This document shows, one piece after another, positions 47,360 through 59,400 of a stretch of 64,000 nt of DNA (within the stretch, counting starts at the first letter, position 1; every line of letters begins with the position of its first letter). The translations under genes and the position numbers were made by a program. The notes under the pieces are model-generated. The model was not told the origin of the DNA and searched no databases. It was given only the letters and a program-made list of their open reading frames with translations. Source of the stretch: Chrysomallon squamiferum (lineage: Eukaryota > Mollusca > Gastropoda > Neomphalida > Peltospiridae); contig CM022671.1 in assembly GCA_012295275.1 (NCBI GenBank), forward strand, positions 23,485,322 to 23,549,321. The letters run 5' to 3'.

Positions 47360-47581
47360 CGTTGAAAAGCAAAGTAAACAGACTTTACTATCTGAATCTT
47401 GACATAAACTCAAAATTGCAGGCCCAAAAAACATTGATTCATCATCTGGGTGAGCAATAAGAAATAGAATGCATTTTTTATTTAGCTTGACTGAAAATTG
47501 TCTTCTGATTTTCAGAGCAAATATCACACAATAAACCAACAAGCATATTATTATCAATATATATACTATCTGATATATCAT
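43862..47581 (-). CDS. PIGL: N-acetylglucosaminyl-phosphatidylinositol de-N-acetylase, 7 exons, 257 aa
   Basis: Second enzyme of GPI-anchor synthesis: it removes the acetyl group from GlcNAc-PI on the cytosolic face of the ER. Exons: 47581-47359, 47076-46977, 46361-46271, 45909-45842, 45348-45320, 44571-44438, 43990-43862; GT-AG introns, all joins in frame. An N-terminal membrane anchor (about residues 2-22) precedes the zinc/catalytic motif AHPDDE (43-48). The second family motif is FDKGGVSNHNNH (142-153) with two metal/catalytic His. The C-terminus has the family-like segment around QFVWFRALYILFSRYM. Length matches the vertebrate enzyme (about 252). The start is the first ATG; an in-frame GTG 48 bases upstream is not a plausible eukaryotic start. 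Exon 5 is only 29 nt. The exon 1 donor runs directly into a (TTA)n repeat. Confidence 0.95.
47285..47357. repeat. (TTA)n abutting the PIGL exon 1 splice donor
   Basis: The minus-strand donor reads G|GTAATAATAATAA, so the repeat supplies the intron's first bases. Confidence 0.95.
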
Positions 47582-48152
47582 TCCGCTTGAGATTGTAAAC
47601 TTGTTTATATTTGGCACGACCTGAATCACTGAGATACTGGAAAATACTTTCTAAAACCATATCTAATACTTTCTTTTAATTTATAATGTTCTTTTTGTGA
47701 AACTGAACTTTAGGTCATTATAACTATGAATAATGATTTTATATATATATATATAAATTTCAATATTTTAACTTATTCCGACATTTCATTTTGAAAGGAA
47801 TTGAAACAAAAAAAAAAAAAAAAAAAAATGAGATAAAATGAAATACGTTGTTTAGGATTTAATTTCGGATATGGCGGAATTTTTGGCAAGTTGTTATATT
47901 TATTGTATTTCCTTTTACATTATTTTTGTTAGTGTATAATAGATAACTTTAGAATATTAATATCTCAAGTTAAAATGATTTATAATTATCGTCTCATGAT
48001 TTATAATGTTATTCGACTATCATAAAGGCGTTCGATGCATATACAGTTTCTAAGCAACGGCGTCCATATTGTTGATATTTAACGAACGGGATTGATTTTT
48101 TTAAATGCATAAGCGAATCGTATTTTAATTATTTATTTTGTTAAAAGTGAGA
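47582..48152. promoter_or_regulatory. Divergent PIGL / CFAP251 promoter region with RFX X-box-like motif
   Basis: The two start codons face away from each other with 571 bp between them, which implies a shared or closely packed bidirectional promoter. The motif GTTTCTAAGCAAC at 48046-48058 fits the X-box pattern (pyrimidine-rich half, one-base spacer, perfect RGYAAC half) bound by RFX factors, which control motile-cilium genes; it lies about 100 bp before the CFAP251 ATG. A poly(A) run at about 47810-47827 and a (TA)n run near 47740-47754 lie closer to PIGL. Confidence 0.5.
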
Positions 48153-49160
48153 ATGGCAGAAGAAGAAGATCAGGAAACCTGGGGTTTAGCTGATTCTAAA
48201 GAATATGTGTCACTTGAACAAAATTTGGAAAAAGATAATGTCGAAGCTAATGGAGCAAGCGACGAAGCCGAACAAGAAAAAGCAGGTGAAAAGGAATTAA
48301 TATTTGTGAAAGACGACACGCCACGAATAGGGCATGACCCACCTGCGGATACTGCAGAGGCAGTAGTTTCCGAGGATCAGATATGGGGATTACCTGGAAA
48401 AGATGACATCGACAATACCAGTGACACCTTAGAAATCGGCACAGAAGAAGTTCCGAAGGAGAGTGATTCAGAACAAATATGGGGATTACCAGATAAAGAC
48501 GACATTGACAACACCAGCGACACCTTAGAAGGCGATCCTGAAGGTGAAGATGGAGCAGGACAGCAGGTTGATGCCGAAGCAGAGGTGACTAATGATGATG
48601 ATAAGTCTGAAAAAGTTCAAGGTAGTAGTACGATGGAAGAACAAGGGGATGCAGAAACAGAAGTCACTAAAGGTGGTGAGGATGATGACCAAACTGCTGC
48701 TAATGACGGTACTGCTCCAGAAGCAGCTGAAAAAGACGTTGATATCACAGCTGCTCCAGAAACTACAGAAAATACCATTGAGGAAAGTACTGGTCCAGAA
48801 GTTACAAAATCCTCTTCACAAACTGCTGAACTTCAGGAAGGTGGCGAAGAAGGTGAAGGTGGCGAAGAAGGTGAACCTGCCAAAACAGAATCTCAGGAAA
48901 CCATAGAAGGATTGGAAAAGGGAGATCCCCATCATGTGATGGAAGAGGAGCTTGAACAACTGGCTGAAATGGACAAAGAAACAGAAGGAAAGCCTGAAGG
49001 AGAAGAACAAAGTGATTTGTTAAGAACTCCTTCTGGACCTTCTGATGTGTTCCAGAAAATTCCAGAACCACCACGTATTCCATCAGCTGAAAAGAGTGCC
49101 TCATCAGTTGGCGGGTCCATGTCATCATCAGCATTGGTGATTTTTGACCAATATTTTATT

Positions 49161-49227
<67 letters not shown>

Positions 49228-49280
49228 GCTGGAGCATTATAGTAAATGTCTATTTTATCTCTTTTTTTCAATTTATTATG

Positions 49281-49315
<35 letters not shown>

Positions 49316-52300
49316 CTGGAGCATTTATACTAAATGCCTATTTTATCTTTATTTTTTCACTTTATTATTATTATTATTATTATTTGTTTTTTTATTTTTT
49401 GTTTTTTATTTTCTTTTCATAATTATTTTTTTAAATTTATATTTTCTTTTTAATATAAGTGCTGTTTTATAAAAGCTACATTTCATTCTGAAATCAATTT
49501 TTAATATGTTAATGTCTGTCAGAAACTGTAATATTAATGTTTATTTATTTCTGTTTCAGAATATTGTCTGGTCTTTTGGTTTGAATCGTAATGTTCCAGT
49601 TTTGAATTTAACTGATGGAGTGAGGAAGGTTATTATGTATGTTTGTGCCCATGTTGGGGTTTTATATGACTTTCATAACAACCGTCAACATATTCTTCAG
49701 GGACATGTAAGTTTTTACTTACCTGATTATCTACAACAGTTGTTAAATGGTGTAAAAAGAAAAATTACTTTCTAATCAGTGTTAATAATTAAATATTTTA
49801 TTGTTCATAAGACAGTAATGCAATTTTTAACATTTTACAGCTAAAATGTATATACACATGTATGTGTGTCTCTGTTTATATAGTTGTTTGAATGCATTTG
49901 TATTTGAAAAATACATGTAACTAAAATACTAATTGATTTTAAAGATTTTGTTTCACAAAATGGATAATCTACATTGCCTTTTAATTTGTTTAGGCCAATC
50001 CTATTACATGTATTTGTGTGAGTGAAGACAAGAGATGGCTGGTGACAGGTGACAAAGGACCTGATGCCATGGTCATATTCTGGGACACCTACACAGGGTA
50101 TAATGTTTTAACTTTTGTAAATATTTTGCTCTTCAAAATAAACTGATAATAGAAAATAGTTTTCAAATCCTTGTGAAGTTTCACAGTATCAGGGCCACAT
50201 TTAATTATAACTTAGTGTTTATGGCCTCACAGTCTGAATTTCAGTTTTATATTTACCTCAACTAAATTATTTTTACATGTTTATTTTTTTGAATATATTT
50301 AGCTCGGCTGATAATTTCAATAGATTTTTGAAACATACTAACTACTTAAACATGTAATTTCATGGTAGACTATTTAGGTTTTTTTTTAATTATTATTATT
50401 ATTTATATTTTTTATTTTTTTTATTATTTTGTTTTTATTGTTTATATATACTTTTTAAATTTTTTTTTTTAATTATATATATATTTTTTTTTAATTATTA
50501 TTTTTTTGTTGTTGTTGTTGTAGAATCCCCATTCAGACTCTGTTTGATTCTGGTCCTGATGGAGGAGTTGTTGCTATTGCTCTGTCTCCTGATGCTCGAT
50601 ACTTTGTCACTCTCAGTGCCCAAAGACAACAGGTCAGTTACTAAACAATCACCTCCACTACTTTATATTGCTTTGTTACTTTACTCTAAGAATTTGATAA
50701 ACATGAAAAATCTAGCAATTTTGTTTGCAATAATACAGAACTGGCAAAAGTAAAGAAATAAACAAATTTATTGTTCTTCTTTCTTTTGCTTAGAATGAAT
50801 CTCATTTGTTTATTGTATTACTCAATTATTTGATAACCTATTTTATCAATTAGAAAAATATACCCAGTTAATCTGTATTTAATAATATTTCATATATACA
50901 TTTAATTTAAACAATGACTGAATTACATTTCAGACACTTTCAGTCTGGGACTGGACAATAGATGGAGAGACACCTTTGTGCACAGCCATCTTGGACCCCA
51001 AGTTTGGTGTACAGCAACACGTAGTTTTTAACCCAGAAGATATTCATTACCTCATCAGCAACAGCGAGTCGCAGTGCATATTCTATCACTGGGTAACACA
51101 ACATAGCAATATATTCTATTCTTTGAAATATGATTAACAAGTATATTATTGTAAGTCTTTAATTTGATCTATAATCTCCAGTAATTAATTTTATTCCCTG
51201 ACATCCCAAAGTTAACATTTTTGTAAAATGTGCTATCTCATGCTACGAACATTGTCTATCATAAATTAATATTTCATTATTAGAGTGTTAACTTGAGAAC
51301 TTTAAAAAAACTATTTGAGAAAAAAAGGATTTATACTGATACAGATTAGGTAACTGCAATAAAAACTGATCAGGGATTTTTTGATATTTAATTGTGCTAC
51401 ATTGGTGTTGAATATAATTTTCAAGATAAAATTAATTGTATTGTAATGGCAAAATACTGGTTGTGTAAACAGCTGGAAATGAGGGTTTCAGGTACATCCA
51501 CATAGTTCTTTGCATGATAAGATAAATATTTTTACTTCCATCTACTTATTGACAATATATAATTATTATTTATTTACACACTGGAGGGACAGGGTGTTTT
51601 TTTTAAAATTATTTTATATATTAATTTAAAAAAATATATATATATTCTTTCAACAGGAAGATAAAAGCATGAATTACTTCACTCCTCCTCTAACTGATGA
51701 AGATTTTAACAAACCTGTGGGACGATACAGTCAGTCTATCTTTCTGTCGAGGAAATCCAGAGCTCTTACAGCAACCTCTATAGGAAATCTTGTTGTCTGG
51801 GAAAACTATAAACCTCTCCATAAAAGTATAGTCTTTTTATTTTTTTAATTTTTTTTTGTTTGAATCTATCATAGTTTTTATTTCCGTATTTATATCAATA
51901 CAACTGTTAAGTGTGTGAGATTCTTGATAAAAACTAATTATATAGTAATCAGTTTTGAAATTTATATCATATTCTCATCAGTTATAAACCTAAATGTACA
52001 GGATGAGTCAAAAGTAGCACATAGTTTCTGCATTGATCACGAGGGATGGCACTCTGAAAACTGCAAGCAAAACACCTTGTGTAATAATTTTTTCTTGAAT
52101 AAATGGTTAGGTAAATATGTCACTTATTTAAGTATACCTTCTTGTACACTGTAATAAAAATAATCAACTGGTAGAAGTCAGGTGCTACTTCTGAATCACC
52201 CTCTCTGCAGGGTCACCAGTGTTTAGGATTACATCTTTTATTTGTAATTATTGTTGTATAAACAGAACTGTGTTAATCAGTTCACATGCGTTGTATTCTC

Positions 52301-53462
52301 AAACTATCAGCGATTTTCGTTTTTTGTTTATAAAAAGACATTGTGATCAGAAGGAAATTATCAACCACTACACTCCATCACAACTTGTTTATTTTATTGT
52401 GATACCTTATTATTAATCAAGACTTGGTCACTAATAATAAAAATAATAATTTATAAATTTAAAGAATATACTTTAAATAAATTAAAAGTGTATTTTACTC
52501 CATGTTGCTTTTGTAATTAATTAGACTGCAATAAGTGTAATCTTAAAATAATTTATCCTTTCTCACTGATGCTGTGTTGATGTAGTAAAATTTCTAAATT
52601 GATTGATATAATAATATAATTATTATATATAGCAAAGTATATATAGATATGTAAAAATAAATGCAGTAGTATTCAGTAGTACTATAAATAACTTTTATAT
52701 TTGTATTACATATCATAACAGTTGATATGTGCTATCATTTTCACTGATAAATTAAGTTAATTATAATTTATTTTTGTAATCATTTCAAAAGGTTCAGCTC
52801 AGATACTTGAACCGGCAGACAAAAAAGCTCTGAAAATTGTGAGGCTACAAGAAAGAGCCATCAATGTTCTTACAACCACCGACAAGTAAGCACAAGGATT
52901 TGTTTAACATATATCGATGCCAAGTAATGCTTTCAAGTATACAAAGTGTTTTTAGTATTTCTACTTATAATCTGTCTTGTTTCACAGTAGAAATCTAGAA
53001 TAAACATTTTGACCACACAAATTTACTTGATTTTTCTGAGTTTTGCAGTATTTTTCCATTTTACAACCAGCAGTTCACAGGCTGAAATTGCTTATTACAG
53101 AAACCATAAAGAAATTTATTGTTTATCTTTCTCTGTTATGTTCTAAGATAAAGCTGAACACATTGAAGTCTTATTGTTGACAGGACGATAAACAGCAATT
53201 AATGTGGCAAATTCTTTTACACTATGCTAAATTATAAATAAAACAGGAGAGAATATTGTTTTTAAAGTTAGGTAGAATATTAATGTATTCTTGCTGTAAA
53301 TTGTTTATAGTGATAAAGGTGTACTAATTATATAAATGTACATGTTAAGCTCCAAAAGTTATAGCTCCAAAAGTATTTATTAATCAAAATGCAGTTGGTT
53401 TTTCTCTTAATCTATTTATTTTATTATATTATTATTATTATATTATTTTAATTATTGTTATG

Positions 53463-53493
<31 letters not shown>

Positions 53494-56400
53494 TATATTG
53501 TTTTTATTTATTTTATTTTTGATTATTATTATTATTTTATTTAAAAAACATTTTTTATAATTTATTTATTTTTCAGCTACATTGTGGCTGGTGATATAGA
53601 AGGACAAGTGAAATTTTATGATCAGAAACTGAAACTGATGTACAGGTTAGTATTGTTTTGTATTTATTACTGTTAACATTTTATTTATCATTGTTATTAT
53701 CATTAATATTAGTAGTAGTAGTAGTTGTAATTGTAGTATGAATAGAAAATTGCAGGAAAATTTCAGAAACACCTTTTTTAATTTATTTATTTAAAAAAGA
53801 TAATTAATGTTAAAATATATTTAGATATATGTAGTTACATACTGTTGTATTTATCTCAAGTACTGAGAGGTAAAAAAATTACTATGCTGAGAAGAGCAGA
53901 AGCAGTGGAACTTACCAGCACTTATAAAAATTTAAATATGGACCATTTCAATTATTGGATATATTTAAAAAGTAGTTAATATTTTTGATTAAAATAATTT
54001 TGTAGCACCAGTATATCGTCACTCACTGTTTTTTTGTTGTTGTTTAAAAAAAAAAAAATAATTTAACACCAGAACTTACATAAGTAATTATTACATGCAA
54101 AAGTAGTATATTTTTCATGCTAATAAGCATTTTCATCTGAATAAATTATCTGACTGTTGAACTGATGAAGAATTTTATTTTACCATTACAGTTACCAAGA
54201 TTTACACCTGGGGCCAGTGACAGCAATTTCATTTGCATACAATCCAGAATTCCGACCAGTGTAATTTTATAGCTTTCATTGTGCATTGGCATTTTATTTT
54301 ATTTTTTATTTTTTTTTTTTTTGACATTGTTTTATCTTCTATTTCTTTTCTTTCTGTAATGATTTTATTAATATTAAAATTACTAGGCCAGCACTATTAT
54401 ACACACTGTATATATTTCTTATTCAAAATTAAATTCAAATGTTACCTTAAAATTAATCCAATTTTGTATAATGTATGTGAATATCAAGCAGATTTTAATT
54501 TTTTAATTTTTAAAAATATATTTCTTTTAATATTAATTTGTATAATTAAGTTAACTTTTTATTTCTTAAATATTAATTATTAAAATATTAAATCCATACT
54601 GTGTAATACCTTTTTTATTTTTATTTTTATTTTTATTTTGTGTAGTGATCAGTAGAATTACAAGTTTTTTTATTAACTAATACATATCTAACTTAAATTA
54701 AAATTAATTATAATAATTATGGTATTTTATTCATTATGATGTGAGTAAGGATTATGTTATGCTGAGTGTTTATATGTACACATTTACATATATACTTATT
54801 ACGACAGTGTGAGAGAGGACTCCAACTACCCATCAGATGCCAGTATAGCAGGAAAGGAATTCATTGTTAGAGATTTTGTGGTGGGGAGCAGTATTGCTGT
54901 GTTTGGCAATATTACTGTGGATAGCAGTAAAGTTGAGGTACTTAGTATTTGTGTATCAATATATCTGACTATCTGTATCTTTCTGTCTGTCTGTGTCTGT
55001 GTAATTTTTTTCTGGCTGTATGTTTTTATGTCTCTTTCCCTCAATCCCTACTTCTCTACCACTCTCTGTTTCTCTCTTTTTCTCACTCCCTCTGTCCAGT
55101 TCTTTTTTTTTTTCTTATTTCAGTTACTTTTTGAATTTTAAATTTATTTTCTTATTGTAGATTATACACCGAGAGCATGATGCCTCAGTCCATGCCCTGT
55201 GTGCTCACCCTAACAGGTGAGTTATTATCACACATCTATTATTCCTGTTGTATATTCAGTATAAACAGACACAAAAGTCTTTAAAAAGTGACTGTAGAAT
55301 ATTTACAGAAATCTTAAAAAAAAAGGAGCTGTTATTCAAATTTCATTAAAAATGGCTGTAATAGATATTATTCTTCTTTAATCTTTTTGAACTTTTTTTT
55401 TTTTTGTTTTGTAATTTTATATATCAGTTTCAAACAGAAATATTTCAAATTGTATTTCTTTTGTATAAAATTTCTTTGTGATTTCATAACTGAATAATCA
55501 TCATATGACACTGAATTAGACCATGCCATGATAATGCTTTAAAGTATTTAACTATACTACTGAACAAATTAATTGTTTTTATTATTTTTCTTTTATTGCA
55601 GACCATACATTGTGATTGGAAGTTATTCTGGAATACTCAAAGTCTGGGATTACGAGAAAAAGTAAGATTATTGTGAATTGTCTACCATTTTTTCTTTCAA
55701 ACAAATATTGGGCTCTTAATTAACACTGAACATGCAGGAGTTTGGTACCGTTAACACTGGGGTTTTTACATGTGTCCCTGATGCTTTCAGAACAATTTAT
55801 TTAATGATTTTGTAACACTTGTAAAAAAATAATAATAATATTTATTTTTAGCCTAATCGTTAAAATATTTATAAAGAAAATAAAAAAAAGAAGAAAGAAG
55901 ATAAGAAAACAAAAATTTGTATTTATTTTATTTTATATTTTTTAAACATTATTTAACATAAAATATCTACATGACTTTATTTGTAGGGAGGCTGTTGTTT
56001 CAAGAAGTCTTGAGAGAGGAAACCTGATTCGAACCTGCACTTATGATCATAAAGGAGAATACATAGGTAAAAAATAAAATGTATTTAACAGTTTTCTTTT
56101 TTACCAGATATATTTCAGTGATTATGAACTGGTCAAACTAAGCACTGTTTTAATTATTATGATAGAAATGATTTAAGTCTTGACTGTCAAATGGTTTTGT
56201 TGTTGTGTGTTTGTTGTTATTGTTGTTGTTGTCCCACTAATTGTCTTGTGGATTGTTTTCATTGTTTTTAGCTGCAGTTACAGAAACAAAACTGTTAATC
56301 TTCCCAAAAGTTACATATTCATCAATTTTTTCTCTCAGTTCTATTTTTTTTCATTTAATATAAAATTAATTATATAATAATAATAACAACAAGAACAACA

Positions 56401-59400
56401 GTAATAAAAACCACAACAACCAAATGCTATTATATTCAGCTTAACATACCTGCATAAAAATATTTTTTTTTAAATCCTGAAGAAATAAAAAGAATCACTA
56501 TGATATCTCAGTAAACTTTATTTCTTACCAATGTTATTTTTCAGCTGTTGGTTTCACCAATGGTTCTATCCGAATAGTGGACTCCATATCACTGCTTGAT
56601 GAGCTGGATGAGCCATACCACTATGCCCGAGATGCCATCACACACATCATCTTCTCACATGACTGCCAGTACATGGCTGCAGTGGTATGTTATCTGTGTC
56701 CTTCTGTATTGATGGCCTTTTCTGCTTAAATTTTTAATATATTTTTGCACAATTAAATGTATCTTTTCATGAAATTCAGAAATGATTAAATGCATTACTT
56801 TTATATTTTTATTTATTTATTTATTTATTTTATTATTATTTTTTTTTTTTTTTTGATCATCATTGTCTTGTTTGTTTCTGGCAATCAAACTGTGTTAATT
56901 AAAAAAAAGTACTTTAAATTATAAACTTGTAAGGATACATGGAATTCATGTTTTTTTTTTAGTTTATCATGGTATCCTTTCATACCATTGTATTTAGGAA
57001 TGGAATTATATTTCTGGTGGCATTTTAAGAATGTTCTTCTGTTGATACTTATTTTTACATTCATAAGCCATAAACCTAAATAATAGCAAATGCAGATTTT
57101 TAATGTCATTATGAAAAATGCAATTGTGGTACTTGACAACAATAAGACAAGATTATATACAACATAGAATGTCATAACATGAACTGAATGGATTGACTCT
57201 TCATTCTTATCCAATGTCTTGATTATGAAGAAAATCTGATGGGCACGAATAAATAAACCAGCTGCATAATATGTTTTTAATTTTAAAATTTTATTCTATT
57301 TCAAGGATGCAGAATATACTTTGACCCTATTCAAGAAGAAAACAAAAGGTATGCAGCACTTCTCATACATTGGACGATACAGAGCACATTACAAGCCAAT
57401 CAGAGACATTGTGTTTGGTGTCCATCTTGATACTGAAAGCATACGTCTAATCACTCTGGGAGAAGACAGAGTCATGGTAAACACGCATTTTACATTTTTC
57501 CTTATATAAATAAATATTACTTTAAAAATTTTGGATTTTAGTGCTGATTTATTTAAAGTTTCCAGGATCATAAATATATAAAAATCCCATTTCTGGTATA
57601 TTAACAGATTTCCTCATTTTTAATTTGATGTGTGTGGGTGTGGGTGTGGGTGTGTGTGTGAGTGTGCATGTGTAGATTATTGGAACCGTATTTTCTATAA
57701 TTTGTTTTTTATTTTTATTAATTGTATTTAATTTCAAATTGTTCCTTATTTCTTTTTCACACCCCAGTAAATTTAATTATTGTTATTATTGCTGCTGCTG
57801 TTATATTTTACAAGATTAAATATCACAAGTCTTTGAATTACTGTCAAGCTATGTACTGAAACAGATTTTTGTGATAAAGAGACCTTGTGAATTACAGTAA
57901 TTGTTTTGCCAGAAAAGCTTGCTTTATTGAGATAATGATTTAAGTTAAGGCATTTGATTTTCAGGTGGAGTATGATTTGGAGAACAGTAATAGTGAAGAA
58001 GGTTTGAAGATTGCCAGTTCAGATCGCATAGAACAAAGTGCAGGGCCAACTTGCATGGCATGGTACCCTGCAGTTACAAAAGAACATTTCATTCTAATAG
58101 CTAATGATCAGGTTTGTTCATTCAAGAGACTGAGCAATGGAAATGTTTATCTCTTTTTTATCACTAAATAAGTTATTACCAGTAGTTCAATATTTTTTTA
58201 ATTGTCTAATTTTATTTTATTTTTTTTTTTTTTTAAATAGTTCTTTGATGAATTTGATATACATTATCTCCATATTTTCATTTTTTGGTAATATTTTCTG
58301 TAAGTTTCAAGTATATCAAGTCTTGTGTAACAACTAAATGTTATTTATATTATTATTATTATTGCACAAGTTTTTTAGTTTTTTGTTTTCTTTTTTAAAC
58401 AGTTTTACATAATTATTATTTTTTTTTTTTTTTACATTTGTTTTACACTTTTTAAAAATTTTATTTAATAAAAAAAAATACACAGTCATTATTTAACAAA
58501 TATTTTATCCATTTTTCTTTTACAGTACAAGTTCAAGTTATTCAATGCAACCACAAAGATGTGTAGGAAAACTCTGCTTGGTCCAACTTATGGTTCACCA
58601 GTTCAAAAGTAAGAAACAAAGACAGGAAATTTCTGAAAATTACTGATTGCTACAAAATTATTAGCACAAATTTATAACATATGGGAGTTAATGTTTAATA
58701 CAGACAGTTTAGTCATGCATATTTTGTATATAACATCAACAACAGTCAGTTAAAGTTACAGTTTTTTGAATATGTGTCAAGCAAACAGCAATTTATTTCT
58801 TTATTTTTATTTTTATTTTTATTTTTATTTTTATTTTTTATTTTTATTTTTATTTTTATTTTTATTTTTATTTTTATTTTTTTTATTCTATTTTAATTCT
58901 ATTTTAATTCTATTTCTATTTAATTTAATTTAAAATTTCAGAATGCAAATGATTCCTGCAGTAAGTGGAAAGGTCTGTCGCTACATGGCATACATCACAG
59001 AGGACAAAGTTGGAATGCACATTCTGCCTCTAGACGGCAATCCACACAACTCCATGGCTCTTATTGCACATCCCAGTGGGGTTTGTATTTTTAAACATTT
59101 CTAATTCTTTATCTGAAATAAATAACACAAAATTCATTTGAAAAGAATACCATAGAAATATTAATTTTTAATTTCAGGTTGTTGATAAAAGAATAATAAT
59201 TGTGTTCACAAAGAATATTTAAAATTAGTTGTTAATAATAACAGTTATAATATTAATGATTTCAATGAATACATTTTATTTTACTTTGGGGTTTTATCAG
59301 TTTTGATTTTGGATATGATTTAACCTTATTTATGTCAAATTAATTATTTTTCAGTCTAAAACCAATTCCAGCATGTTTTATGTTTTTAAAATAGAAGAAG

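Noticed and set aside
47582-47660. Upstream GTG start extending PIGL by 16 residues
   Set aside because: Non-ATG start with no support. The first ATG at 47581 gives the normal family length and places the membrane anchor at the N-terminus.
49137-49472. Read-through of CFAP251 exon 1 into a 110-residue Ile/Phe-rich tail
   Set aside because: A GTGATT donor ends the exon at 49136 and the next exon joins in frame to the WD-repeat region. The tail is a translated (TTA)n repeat.
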